DNA from: Steromphala cineraria
Taxonomy: Eukaryota > Mollusca > Gastropoda > Trochida > Trochidae
Direction of reading: 5' to 3'
Length of the DNA stretch: 64,000 bases
Assembly: GCA_916613615.1 (NCBI GenBank)
Contig: OU744724.1
Coordinates: 58,046,898 to 58,110,897, forward strand
Shown here: one piece after another, positions 1 to 10,530 of the stretch
Layout: every line of letters starts with the position of its first letter
Position numbering within the stretch: position 1 is the first letter of the stretch
Notes under the pieces: model-generated
Told to the model about the DNA's origin: nothing
The model's database searches: none
Seen by the model: only the letters and a program-made list of their open reading frames with translations
Made by a program: the position numbers and the translations under genes

Positions 1-1409
1 TGGTATTTTCAGTGTGTAGGAGACCAACCTCTTCTGCTCTGGTATCTTCAGTGTGTAGGAGACCAATCTCTTCTACTATGGTATTTTCAGTGTGTAGGAG
101 ACCAATTTCTTCTGCTCTGGTATCTTCAGTGTGTAGGAGACCAATCTCTTATGCTCTGGTATCTTCAGTGTGCAGGAGACCAATCTCTTCTGCTCTGGTA
201 TCTTCACTGTGTAGGAGACCAATCTCTTCTGCTCTGGTATCTTCAGTGTGCAGGAGACCAATCTCTTCTGCTCTGGTATCTTCAGTGTGTAGGAGACCAA
301 TCTCTTCTGCTGGTATCTTCAGTGCTTAGAAGACCAATCTCTTCTGCTCTGGTATCTTCAGTGTGTAGGAGACCAATTTCTTCTGCTCTGGTATCTTCAG
401 TGTGTAGGAGACCAATCTCTTATGCTCTGGTATCTTCAGTGTGTAGGAGACCAATCTCTTATGCTCTGGTATCTTCAGTGTGCAGGAGACCAATCTCTTC
501 TGCTCTGGTATCTTCAGTGCATAGGAGACCAATCTCTTCTGCTCTGGTATCTTCAGTGTGCAGGAGACCAATCTCTTATGCTCTGGTATCTTCAGTGTAT
601 AGGAGACCAATCTCTTCTACTATGGTATCTTCAGTGTGTAGGAGACCAATCTCTTCTGCTCTGGTATCTTCAGCGTGTAGGAGACCAATCTCTTCTACTA
701 TGGTATCTTCAGTGTGCAGGAGACCAATCTCTTATGCTCTGGTATCTTCAGTGTGCAGGAGACCAATCTCTTCTGCTCTGGTATCTTCAGTGTGTATAGG
801 AGACCAATCTGTTCTACTATGGTATTTTCAGTGTGTAGGAGACCAATCTGTTCTACTCTAGTATATTCAGTGTGCAGGAGACCAATCTCTTATGCTCTGG
901 TATCTTCAGTGTGCAGGAGACCAATCTCTTCTACTCTGGTATCTTCAGTGTGCAGGAGACCAATCTCTTCTACTCTGGTATCTTCAGTGTGTAGGAGACC
1001 AATCTCTTCTACTCTGGTATCTTCAGTGTATAGGAGACCAATCTCTTCTACTATGGTATCTTCAGTGTGCAGGAGACCAATCTCTTCTACTATGGTATCT
1101 TCAGTGTGTAGGAGACCAATCTCTTCTACTATAGTATCTTCAGTGTGTAGGAGACCAACCTCTTCTGCTCTGGTATCTTCAGTGTGTAGGAGACCAATCT
1201 CTTCTACTATTGTATTTTCAGTGTGTAAGAGACCAATCTCTTCTGCTCTGGTATCTTCAGTGTGTAGGAGACCAACCTCTTCTGCTCTGGTATCTTCAGT
1301 GTGCAGGAGACCAATCTCTTCTACTCTGGTATCTTCAGTGTGTAGGAGACCAATTTCTTCTGCTCTGGTATCTTCAGTGTGTAGGAGACCAATCTCTTCT
1401 GCTCTGGTA
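1..1409. repeat. 39-bp minisatellite array, about 36 units, open at the left edge
   Basis: A head-to-tail array with a 39-bp unit containing the core GGAGACCAATCTCTTCTG followed by CTCTGGTATCTTCAGTGTG. Units differ by single substitutions such as CTCT/CTAT and TGTAGG/TGCAGG. A few indels occur, for example a shortened unit near 308 and a 2-bp insertion near 796. Because 39 is divisible by three, several frames stay open and give 13-residue repeats such as CRRPISSALVSSV. I take this as an arithmetic by-product, since both strands and more than one frame are open and no start, splice or domain signal accompanies them. The array begins before base 1, so its full size is unknown. It lies upstream of the first visible TRIM9 exon, probably in an intron of that gene. 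Confidence 0.95.
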
Positions 1410-2189
1410 ATAAGCTTAGGTGAAAGGTGTCGACAGGAAACGAGGGTTGTGAGTCGTATAAAAATTTAATAACATGATACAGGTCATAGTTCACAGACAT
1501 GCTGCAGATACAGCACCAGGTAGGAGTTATGAATACTTGGCCACAAAGAATCTGACATTGTCCCTGTTTGATAGTAAGCTAGCTAGGATCATCTTCAATA
1601 GGTACTATAGCATATGGACAGGTAGTGAAGGATGATGATCACATGTTTCATCTCCCGTCAAGTTCTCTGTTTGTGCTCTCCCTGTGGCTACAAACATGAG
1701 GTGCTGGTTAGCCAGTCTTGCGTGTGTAGGAGACCAATCTCTTCTGCTCTGGTAATAGGCTTAGGTGAAAGGTGTCAACACTGAAACAAGAGGCAGGAGA
1801 AATGTAAACATCCCGAGTGTACATATCCAATGGATAGTAAATACCAGACCTGACTAGTTTATTTGGTATCAAAACAGCGAGGAGCTCTGTAGTCGCCACC
1901 ATCTATCATACACCTCCATATTAGACATAACACCTCCAGGTCTGCTAGATGAATAGTTGGGTTAATGCTTTAATGGATGTTGGGACATCTTCCTATCGAT
2001 TGAAGAGTTTAGGTAAATAATTTAATGTCTGTCAGATAGACTGTTTCTGAGGAAAACATAAAACGGTTGACTATGCTTATGCTTACTGCTCAATAGCTGG
2101 TTATATGTTTTATTACTAAGAGCCAGCAGGCTGTTACATGGAGAAAACATTATGGAGGTTTTAGGGTTGTCTTAAAACAATCGTCCTGA
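1410..2189. other. Non-coding stretch, no gene seen
   Basis: Apart from the detached 39-bp unit at 1722-1780, I see no supported gene, RNA or transposon end here. The frames present are short and lack recognisable domains. Probably intron sequence of the TRIM9-like gene. Confidence 0.5.
1722..1780. repeat. Detached single copy of the 39-bp unit with the array's right flank
   Basis: About 59 bp match the last unit of the array and its flank at 1380-1435. Both run from GTGTAGGAGACCAATC through TTCTGCTCTGGTAATA and GCTTAGGTGAAAGGTGTC. The array end is therefore duplicated about 341 bp further on, with only one unit left in the second copy. This suggests the 39-bp unit expanded inside a longer repeat, or that the segment was duplicated before expansion. 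Confidence 0.85.
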
Positions 2190-2371
2190 CATCACAGTCA
2201 TACATCTACTGAACAAACATTTTCTATGGACAATCTCATCACAGGCACATAACCAACATTTTTCTATGATCAATCATACTGACATTACAGTCACACAACC
2301 AACATTTTTCTGTGGTCAATCATACTGACATCACATTCACACAACCAACATTTTTCTGTGGACAATCACTT
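2190..2371. repeat. 46-bp tandem repeat, about 3.5 units
   Basis: The phrase CCAACATTTTTCT recurs at 2253, 2299 and 2345, a spacing of exactly 46 bp, with CAATCATACTGACAT between copies. A more diverged unit precedes it. No coding signal. Confidence 0.85.
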
Positions 2372-2387
2372 GCTTGGTAACAGTGTT

Positions 2388-2460
2388 AGTATCTACCCCG
2401 AAACGTCACATTTCAGGCAATAAAGGAGTTGACTATCCATAGGAACTTGTTCTTCTTCAT
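2388..2460 (+). repeat. Dispersed repeat tail, family seen three times
   Basis: The segment with CCCGAAACGTCACATTTC, AATAAAGGAGTTG and TATCCATA resembles 54088-54165 and 51945-52000. The CGAAA..GTCAC..AATAAA.GAGTTG..ATCCAT order is shared. It looks like the 3' tail of a retroelement family; the family is not identified from this window. Confidence 0.45.
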
Positions 2461-3639
2461 CAACCAGCTTTTAAATGCCTCTCAAAGAAGGAGCAAGGTT
2501 GTCTGTAGACAATCAGTATCACTAAGGATGCCTCTCAAAGAAGAAGAAATCAGTATCACATCACAGTAGCCCATCCTATTGTAATGAAAACAAGCAGGCT
2601 AGAATGAGACGAGTTCCCTCTGTCAGAGTCAGACCGGCCACGATCTGTCAGTGTCAGTCGGGCTCAACGTTACATTGTATGTCAGCTAATGTTCTCTGTA
2701 ACACCTTGTATAAGGGTTCTAGAGTTGCGGTTAATCCCCTCTCTACATACAGCACACTCTGTCTCTGTCCTGTTACACTCTCTAATTGCTTAAGTGCCCT
2801 TCAAATACTGTTTATATAAGCTTCACTTTAGGAGGAAAGTTGTTGCCCGCTTTGGTGACAGTCTAATTCTCGACTTGTCATTCTCACGTTTTGGAGATTC
2901 CTTTCAAAACTTTTGACTTTAATCTTTAAAATTTGAAAAAGTATATGTTTGTCTTCTTGAATTGACAGGGTAATGTTTATTTTGCTGAAAGTTAAACATT
3001 TTAAACTTGAAAGATTGTGTGAGGACAAATATTTATATATGACAACTTTTTTTTCAAAATGGCAGAAGGAAGTTTTCATACATGAATTAGTGACCTCTCA
3101 AGAGCTGCAATAACATCATTTTGACGTGAACATTTTAAAAGACTACAAAAAAAGCTTGCATAAATTAGCCATTTATTATCCTTTGAAGGAAATTTTCTGA
3201 GAATCAAGTGTATTACCATGAAATAAATTTGTGATTTCATTTTGTCCTTATATGTCTTTAGCCTGTCTTGTCCAATTAGGATGAAAAAATGATGTTCTAT
3301 TTTTTTTAGATTGTGTCTAAAAGCTTCATCGAGCACTTTGGTATCAACAAATAATTTCAATTTTGAATCATTTTAGACATATGAGATAGTCTAGTTGATC
3401 ATTACAGAAGAGTATTTAAAGAGAACATTTATTTTTGTGTAAAGACTCACATCTAATCATTGTCATGTTTTATTTGCCTTCAAGCATAAGATGATATTTA
3501 TTAACTAAATAATGTAAGGGTTAATTGAAACCAATTAAAAGTACCGTTAATTATTCTCCTATTAAAATAATTTGAAACACATATTTAAAAAATGAAATAA
3601 TTGATGATAAAATCAGTAAAATTTAGACCTACCGTATAT
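2461..3639. other. AT-rich intronic sequence, no gene seen
   Basis: A short direct duplication of the phrase ATGCCTCTCAAAGAAG lies at about 2470-2550. Short open frames on both strands (2604-2819 on +, 2828-3360 on -) show no domain, splice context or codon bias that I can support. Nothing else seen. Confidence 0.5.
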
Positions 3640-3834
3640 GCTTCTAGAAGGGAATGGTCTCATTATATGATGCATTTACAGGGCAAGTCTGCTTCTAGAA
3701 GTGAATGGTGACATTATATGATGCGTTTACAGGGCAAGTCTGCTTCTAGAAGTGAATGGTGACATTATATGATGCGTTTACAGGGCAACACTGCTTCTAG
3801 AAGTGAATGGTGACATTATTTGAAATGTTTACAG

Positions 3835-3891
3835 GGCAACTCTGCAGAGTTTGAGGCAACTGTTGTGGCCAAGTGCGACTCTCTGATTTAG
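3835..3891 (+). pseudogene. Partial copy 1 of TRIM9 exon A start (acceptor plus 18 codons, then stop)
   Basis: After TTTACAG the copy reads GNSAEFEATVVAKCDSLI and then TAG. Compared with the functional exon it has Ser for Thr at the third residue and Lys for Gln in VVAQC. The copy ends where the exon continues with CGAGGCC; here it runs into TTTAGATGTTCTAG. There is no donor, so use of this acceptor would end the protein at the start of the coiled-coil exon. Confidence 0.9.
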
Positions 3892-3934
3892 ATGTTCTAG
3901 AAGTGATTGTTCACATTATATGATGTGTTTACAG

Positions 3935-3991
3935 GGCAACACTGCAGAGTTTGAGGCAACTGTTGTGGCCCAGTGCGACTCTCTGATTTAG
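3935..3991 (+). pseudogene. Partial copy 2 of TRIM9 exon A start (acceptor plus 18 codons, then stop)
   Basis: A copy exactly 100 bp downstream of copy 1 with its own TTTACAG acceptor, reading GNTAEFEATVVAQCDSLI and then TAG. It is identical in protein to the start of the real exon. No donor follows. Confidence 0.9.
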
Positions 3992-4034
3992 TTGTTCTAA
4001 AAGTGAATGGTGACATTATATGATGTGTTTACAG

Positions 4035-4091
4035 GGCAACCCTGCAGAGTTTGAGGCAACTGTTGTGGCCCAGTGCGACTCTCTGATTTAG
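4035..4091 (+). pseudogene. Partial copy 3 of TRIM9 exon A start (acceptor plus 18 codons, then stop)
   Basis: The third 100-bp unit, with acceptor TTTACAG, reads GNPAEFEATVVAQCDSLI and then TAG. One residue differs from the real exon (Pro for Thr). It is immediately followed by the functional acceptor unit at 4085-4134. Confidence 0.9.
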
Positions 4092-4134
4092 ATGTTCTAG
4101 AAGTGATTGTTCACATTATATGATGTGTTTACAG

Positions 4135-4368
4135 GGCAACACTGCAGAGTTTGAGGCAACTGTTGTGGCCCAGTGCGACTCTCTGATCGAGGCCATCAAG
4201 AAGCGGAAGACGGAACTGCTGGAGAGTGTTCAGACAGAGAAGGAGAACAAGATGAAGACTCTGAAGGAACAGGCTTCTCACTGCACAGCCTTGCTACAGC
4301 GCACTACAGGGCTGCTACAGTTCTGTATCGAGGTCCTCAAGGAGTCAAACCCTTCCTCTTTTCTTCAG
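4135..4368 (+). CDS. TRIM9: TRIM9/TRIM67-like E3 ubiquitin ligase, exon A: coiled-coil region
   Basis: This internal exon of 234 nt (78 codons, phase 0 at both ends) lies between TTTACAG and CAG|GTAGGT. The translation starts GNTAEFEATVVAQCDSL and ends KESNPSSFLQ. It aligns throughout with the segment of TRIM9 and TRIM67 that follows B-box 2, including the family's VAQCD, SHCT, TTGL and FLQ motifs, and is rich in charged heptad-like sequence (IKKRKTELLESVQ, EKENKMKTLKEQ), as expected of the coiled coil. In this family the coiled coil dimerises the ligase. TRIM9 orthologues act in neurons in netrin/DCC-dependent axon guidance and branching; that role is established for the family, not shown here. 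The upstream RING/B-box exons are not in the window. The odd feature is the array of duplicated acceptors just upstream. TRIM9 and TRIM67 cannot be separated here, and many invertebrates have a single gene. Confidence 0.93.
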
Positions 4369-4989
4369 GTAGGTCAACAAAATCTTCTTTCAGTTCTCCT
4401 TCATGTTATCTAATCCTTCAGTCCAAATCAATGTTCCATCCAACAGGTCTTCTCTGCCAACTTTGCTCCAAAGGTAGGCAAAATGCTGGCTCCATTAGCA
4501 TTCAGTTTCTTAAGTATTTTCATACTTTAGGATTTTTTTGCAGATGTTCTCAAAAGGTTTTGGTCTTAACTCAAACACTCACATAGTTCTACAAAGACAG
4601 TCCTCCTCTTACAGACATACAAGGCTCTGGGCTCTCTACAGCTCTATACAGCTGTTAGTGAATGATAGTTACAAACATCTGACCAAACCGCCCAAGCGGC
4701 TAGTGAAACATTCCATTTAATCTTTGACTTCTATTGTTCCTAATTTTCTGAGCCTTGGGAATCATCTATTTGATCCCCAAATGCATTGATCCATCATTAT
4801 CAAATATTGTTGAAGGTGTTAGGGCCTCCCCCAATGTTAGTTACAAACATGTCATCATTTGGTGAATAAGCTTTGCAAAATTTTAGCCAAGACTTTTGCT
4901 GCATGCATGCTCCTGTGTGTGGTACAATGATCTTATTTCCCTTTGCCATACACTACAATACAGACATAGTACAAGGTAAACTACACCAT

Positions 4990-5092
4990 TTAGAGTCCTC
5001 TGATGAGATCTGCAGCCTTCTCAGCAATCATGATTGTGGGAGCGTTTGTGTTGCCGGACACAATGTTTGGCATGATGGAGGCGTCCACAACC
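4990..5092 (-). pseudogene. GMC oxidoreductase C-terminal fragment (glucose/choline dehydrogenase type)
   Basis: The minus strand reads [19 protein letters not shown] followed by [15 protein letters not shown] and a TAA stop at 4990-4992. This is the highly conserved C-terminal block of glucose-methanol-choline flavoenzymes, which includes the GNTNAPT segment near the active site and the natural C-terminus. The Arg codon is split by an AG, with CAATACACAG before the remaining exon base at 5092, so the piece may be a terminal exon with its acceptor. I found no other GMC motif (FAD-binding GAGSAG, GGSS) on either strand nearby. I therefore call it an isolated duplicated exon or pseudogene fragment inside the TRIM9 intron, though a gene with distant upstream exons is possible. 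The identification is strong; the status is uncertain. Confidence 0.75.
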
Positions 5093-5149
5093 CTGTGTAT
5101 TGGTATTGACTCTAACTAACACAACCAATCAAGGCAATCTAATGTTTCA

Positions 5150-5490
5150 GTTGTCCCTGTTTTTATCCTTTGCCAAACGGAATTGGTGGGGGATATTGAA
5201 ATGAGCTCTGTCTGTCCATTCGTTTGTCCCCCTGTCCGTCCATCCCATTTTTGGAGCAAATCTCAAAAACTGTAAGACCTAGCTCAAAAAAACTTGTCCC
5301 ATGGATCATTCATTATGTGTTGATGTGCCTTTTGATTATCGCTTTTGGTTGCTTCTATGAAATTGTAAGTTGTGACAATTTACGACATGAGTAATGTTAG
5401 ATCCCTAGAATTTGCAGTCATGGTTTATTTTTTTCAAAATATTCCAAATAGCGGGGATATAGACAACTCTGTCTGCTTGTTGTTTTTAAT
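5150..5490. repeat. Interspersed repeat with GTCTGTCC/GTCCGTCC motif
   Basis: It contains GGGGGATATTGAAATGAGC, CTCTGTCTGTCC and CCCTGTCCGTCC, followed by CAAAAACTGTAAGACC. A second related phrase, GCGGGGATATAGACAACTCTG, occurs near 5453. I recognise the style as a common bivalve interspersed repeat; its ends are not defined here. No coding. Confidence 0.5.
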
Positions 5491-6134
5491 GTATCTCAGT
5501 CTCTTCATCTGGTACACAAACTGACATAGGAGATTCGGATGTTTCCACTAGGAAAAGGTTCAATTTGTATATTTTGCTCGACTTTAAAAGTGTTTCTGTA
5601 TTCAAAACTGTCAACAAAGGACAATTGTCCTTTTGAACAAAAAGTGTCATAAGTTTATTTATGAATATTTCAGAATATGAGCAAGGAAGATTATAAAATA
5701 CTTTATCCTTTTATAATGTTTTGTTGGAGCTGTTAAAGCATTAGAAATAAATCATGGAATGTTCATTTTTGCTTTCTCATAATATATCATGTTTACACAA
5801 GTCTGTAGCCAATGCTCTGATTGACATTTTATGAATTGTTATGTCTGGCAAAACACATCAATGTTTTTACCATATTGTCCTCTCTCTGTATTCGACGCCC
5901 TATCCAGTTAACTCTCACCAAGCCTTCTAGACTGTCTGCCAGTCTTTGTGATCAATATTTTGAAGTGAAATCTTCCCATTTTGAAGTTATGTTCTATTTT
6001 GATCCTCTTCAAAGTGAGCCTAAATTTTATCAAAATATAAACAGAATTTTGTGTATTCTAAAATATCAAGATAAAATTTTGTTAATTTTATTTTGAAGAG
6101 ACTTAGATATGTCTATGATCTCCTGATGTTGAAA
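5491..6134. other. AT-rich intronic sequence, no gene seen
   Basis: Only short, compositionally AT-driven open frames (for example 5821-6096) without recognisable domains. Nothing supported. Confidence 0.5.
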
Positions 6135-7779
6135 TACTGTATTCAATGTAATAAGCGCCCTTAGCCTATAAGTGCCTCCTAACATTTTTAACTAAAAAAT
6201 CATTAAGCGCCCCCCTCTCCAGAATGATGGGTATCGTTCCTCATTTCTGTATTGCAATATATTGCAATAAAGAAAAGAGTATTGCTATACGTATTGCAAT
6301 ATATTGGAACTTCTTTAATTCAAGAATGTGCATGCTATCTTGTCTTTATATGAGCGATAGATAGAACGATCACCATTGCTCAGCTATGAGCCGTTTTGGA
6401 AAGGGATATTTTTATGCCCCCGAATCGGAGATTTTACTTCCGGGTCGGCTTATACGTGGAATGTCCGATTGGCAAAAATTTGAATCTGCATCCCTGTCCG
6501 GGGGTATATTGTTTTTCACCTGTCCGTCTGTCTGTCCGTCTGTCCGTCTGTCTGTCCGTTTGTCCACAAAAACTTTAACCTTAGTCATAACTTTTGATTG
6601 GTCAGAGCTAGGTCTTTGATACTTGACATATCGATCCCTTGTGATGAGACCTTTCAGATGACACCATGACATTTGACCTTGTGACCTTGACCTTGACACA
6701 GCGAGCCTTTTCCGAAAACCTTAACCTTGGCTATAGTTTCTTTACTGTCAGTGCTAGGTCTTTGATACTTGACATGTGTATCCCTTGTGATGAGACCTTT
6801 CAGATGACACCATGATATTTGACCTTTTCCGTCCGTCCGTCCGTCTGTCTGTTTGTCCACAAAAACTTTAACCTTGGTCATAACTTTTGATTGGTCAGAG
6901 CTAGCTCTTTGATACTTGACATATGAATCCCTTGTGATGAGACCTTTCAGATGACACCATGACATTTGACCTTGTGACCTTGACCTTGACACAGCGAGCA
7001 TTTTAAACTTTAACCTTGGTCATAACTTTTGATTGGTCAGAGCTAGCTCTTTGATACTTGACATATGAATCCCTTGTGATGAGACCTTTCAGATGACACC
7101 ATGACATTTGACCTTGTGACCTTGACCTTGACACAGCGAGCATTTTAAACTTTAACCTTGGTCATAACTTTTGATTGGTCAGAGCTAGCTCTTTGATACT
7201 TGACATATGGATCCCTTGTGATGAGAACTTTCAGATGACACCATGACATTTGACCTTGTGACCTTGACCTTGACACAGCGTGCAGGATGCATCCGGGGGC
7301 ATTCGTGTTTCACAAACACATCTTGTTTATGATCTGTATACATATTTAAGCTTTTTTCTCAACACAACTTCAAACTTTGTAAAGAACATTCCGTCAATCA
7401 TGTTTTATTTGGTTGTCTTTTTTGCAATCTTAGATTGAAATAGCTTGTTTTAAAACGTTCAATACATGTTTATTGAATATTTTCAGAAGTGTGTACCGAT
7501 TCGTATCATGTTGTTCCTGTATTGCAATATATCGATATATCGATAATACCGCACATCCTTACTCTCCAGCGTTACCTTACATGACAAACCTATGAAATTT
7601 TACTTAAAAATAGTCCTTCTCTTTAATCACTTCTCTTTTGTAACTTTTCGTGAAAAACTTTATGTAGATCGAGAATATACAAATATTTTTATCATTTGAC
7701 AAAATGATTAAGACATTTTAATAAGCGCCCTTTTTCCAATTTTTTAACCGCCACGGCGCCTAATAGGTTGAATACGGTA
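6135..7779. mobile_element. Non-autonomous DNA transposon with imperfect 25-bp terminal inverted repeats, interrupted by another element
   Basis: The left end begins TACTGTATTCAATG..AAGCGCC (6135-6159) and the right end finishes GGCGCC..GGTTGAATACGGTA (7755-7779). Their reverse complements match at about 20 of 25 positions. Subterminal AATAAGCGCCC occurs near both ends. There is no transposase frame. A separate element (6414-7302) sits in the middle, so this copy is older. Its TAC.GTATT termini resemble the TACCGTATATGACC termini of the element at 35891-37084, suggesting related families. Confidence 0.65.
6414..7302. mobile_element. Nested bivalve-type repeat bounded by ATGCCCCCG / CGGGGGCAT
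   Basis: The bounds are ATGCCCCCG (6414-6422) and CGGGGGCAT (7294-7302). Inside, a run of GTCTGTCC units is followed by about five tandem units of roughly 140-148 bp with CTTTTGATTGGTCAGAGC, TGATACTTGACATATG, TTTCAGATGACACC and GACCTTGACCTTGACAC. The layout (CCCCCG end, GTCC-rich run, then GACCTTGACC units) matches a repeat family widespread in bivalve genomes. It is inserted in the element 6135-7779. The open frames here come from the repeat units. Confidence 0.75.
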
Positions 7780-8544
7780 GTAGTGACTGTTTGACACATT
7801 TCACAGGTTTCTTAGCACTGACAGAAGAGCAGTGGCATTTGGAACACATGAGAAAAAGGTCAAAACATATTTATAATGTTGATAGGCACACTGTTTGTTT
7901 TCACTGTGCAATAAAAAATAAACCAAGCTAGCACATAATCTGAGCTTAAGATGTCATGATATAGATTCAATTCTAGTTCTGTGAGAAAGTTGGAACACTT
8001 TTGTTTCAAATTGATTTCTGTTAAACTGTTTCCAGATTTTAAGCTTATGTGATATCTTGGTTAAAAAATATGCTACTTAAATATTAGTGAATATATACTG
8101 TTTTGATTTAACTGTTTTTGAAAAATATGATATTTGAATATCACTTCACTATTGTTTTGATTAAACTTGTCTTAATGGTATTAAAGAAAACATTTCTATT
8201 TAACAAAGATATATTGCATTTCAAGACATAACTTACAAGACCATTGATTTATTTTTAAAATTATATAATTATTCACTTAGTTGTTCAGGTCAAAATTTAA
8301 GTAATAAAAAAGCTTGGTTTTGAAAAGTTTTAATCTAATTTTGAACAGAGAAAAGTAAGTTAATTAGCCAGGTATTGAAAAGTAATCAGTCGTTCTCGTC
8401 TTTCAGTGACTACTCAAAGAGTGTTTTCACTTGAGTTGCACAGAATTACTCAAATGGGGGTTCACAGAACATTTACAGCTAATTGGTTTTCTTCAAGAGG
8501 CCTGATTGGAGTTAACACTCTAGCATGTACAGTCGACATGGCAG
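7780..8544. other. AT-rich intronic sequence, no gene seen
   Basis: I see no tandem array, transposon end or coding signal. Confidence 0.5.
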
Positions 8545-9190
8545 AACATAGGATCATCTTCACACTTTTAGCTGTAGGGGGTTAAGTGATGAACATCATC
8601 ACAAAAAGTGATGAAAATTGCTTTGCATATATGCATTCTCTCCGCAAAGAGGCAGCTCAGTCATATTACTCCAATCTAGCTTCTGTTCGATTTATCAAAA
8701 CCTTTGGGTTTTGGTAGAACATATAGGATTAACTTCACACTTATAACTGTAGGGGGTTAAGTGATGAACATCATGCATTCTCTCCCCACAGAGGCAGCTC
8801 AGTCATAAAACTCAAATCTAGCCCCTGTTTGATTTATCAAAAAAAATGGGGTTTAGGAAGAACATATAGGATCATCTTCACACTGTTAACTGTAGGGGGT
8901 TAAGTGATAAACATCATCACAAAAACATCATGATGAAAATTGCTGCATATATGCATTCTCTCCCCACAGAGGCAGCTCAGTCATATTACTCCAATCTAGC
9001 CTCTATTCGATTTATCCAAAAAAATGGGGTTTTGCAATACATATAGGATCATCTTCACACTTTTAACTGTAGGGGGTTAAGTGATGAACATCATCACAAA
9101 AAGTGATGAGAATATGCTGAGTATAAACATTCTCTCCCAACAGAGGCAGCTTGGCCATATAACTCTGATCTACCCTCTGTTCAAATTAGC
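8545..9190. repeat. Tandem repeat, four units of about 175 bp
   Basis: GTAGGGGGTTAAGTGAT recurs at about 8574, 8749, 8892 and 9069, with ATGCATTCTCTCC and GAGGCAGCTCAGTCATA in each unit. The second unit has a deletion of about 32 bp. Non-coding. Confidence 0.85.
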
Positions 9191-10530
9191 CAAAACAGGC
9201 AAACTGACCTGTTTCGTGCGGATATGAAGTTGAGGAAATATTTATTGAAATATTTGCTTTTTGACAGAGACTGTCATAAGACTCAGATGTGATATGCATA
9301 TATAAGCCAAGTAGAAACTAAAGAAAAATAACCATTTTTTTAAGGAATGTCTTTCAAAATAGCTTTAACAATTTGCAAAAAGATAGAGTACAACAATTAA
9401 CTCTACAATCTACTTGTACACCAAATGTCCCCTTAAATTAAAAAATATAATTGTTAATGTAACACTCATAATCAATCAAGTACAAGCTGATTTCATTAAA
9501 GATCCTTATTTCATTTTAAAACAACAACAAAATGCTCATTTTGTATCAGGATCTTTCGGAAATATAGCAATTTGTGCACATGGAATTTGATTATCTATAA
9601 GTCTTGTACTCATTACCTCTACAACTTCTTAAAACCCACTAATACAATCTTCATATATGAGCCAAATTAAATGTATTTATTTAGAAAATGGTAATTTTAT
9701 ATATCATGATTTTGTATTATGACAATTTTATTATGAAAATATAAAAAAAAAGTTGCATCAATGTTAAGAGAAATAAGTGCATTTGAATGCAAAAATGGAA
9801 GAGATCAGTCAGCTCCGTGAGTTTATTATGATGTGCAGCAAACAGTTTTGGGAATGCACATGAAGTTTATGCATTTCTTATTTATTTTGAAACCCTGAGA
9901 AGCACCACAAGGTCCCCGGAGTGAGCCTGTAATAGCTCTATGGACCTGCAGAGAGCCTGCTCTGAGAGGATTTCTCCAGGTTATGAAGGAACTCGAGTAG
10001 ATCCAGTTATCCTGTAATGGCCACAGTAAATAAGCCTCACAGTGTCAATATTTTGTCAAGATTCCTTGAATGGCTGCCGATCACTTTTCACCGTTCCATG
10101 AAGTAAGCTTCTTTGATGAACACCAACACTCTGTGGGTTTATGAATAGGCACCGATGTCTTTAATGTGTCCCCTTTTATCAGTGTAAGTCATAGGCCTGA
10201 TGGATATGTAGTCCAATTATGAGGGACAAGTTAATACCACTAGATAACACACTGCAGTGACTCTCAGTTCCGCTTAGTGTGTCTATCTTGTCAGTGAATT
10301 GCCAAACTGATGGAACTGCAGAGGAAAGTATACAATTTAGCTGGGCAAATAGTCTGAGATGGGCACATTGATTATTTGATTCTCCTGTTATAAGGTCAGG
10401 CCGTTTTGTAAACTGTTTGAGTGGAGATGGAATTGATGCTAGGCCGTCCCTAGGTAATTGATAAAGGTTCAGTTTACATAGAGAGGCAGGTGGATTTCCT
10501 CCCTAATGATGAGAGAACATCACCTACATT
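9191..10530. other. Intronic sequence without recognised genes
   Basis: AT-rich to about 9870. The part 9890-10500 has higher complexity and GC but no open frame or splice context that I can support; it could hold conserved non-coding elements. Confidence 0.4.

Larger units (their letters stand above)
3640..4134 (+). repeat. Tandem array of 3' splice sites in front of TRIM9 exon A
   Basis: The sequence TCTAGAAGTGAATGGTGACA..TATATGATG.GTTTACAG|GGCAA is repeated so that the AG acceptor occurs seven times, the last being the real exon. Predicted exon starts are 3682, 3733, 3784, 3835, 3935, 4035 and 4135. The first four are spaced 51 bp apart and the last three steps are exactly 100 bp. The 100-bp unit is the 51-bp unit enlarged by 49 bp of exon sequence. 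Breakpoints fall inside the exon, after about 10 bp (short unit) or 53 bp (long unit). The units are nearly identical, so expansion is recent or maintained. Confidence 0.95.

Noticed and set aside
1..1409. CRISPR-like array
   Set aside because: Units are contiguous 39-bp tandem copies without unique spacers, in a eukaryotic intron-rich context.
1..1469. Long open frames of up to 251 residues over the 39-bp array (CRRPISSALVSSV-type repeats)
   Set aside because: The period is a multiple of three, so several frames on both strands stay open. No start, splice, signal or domain evidence supports translation.
1410..3639. RING or B-box exons upstream of exon A
   Set aside because: No Cys/His-rich frame of the expected spacing is present; these exons must lie left of the window.
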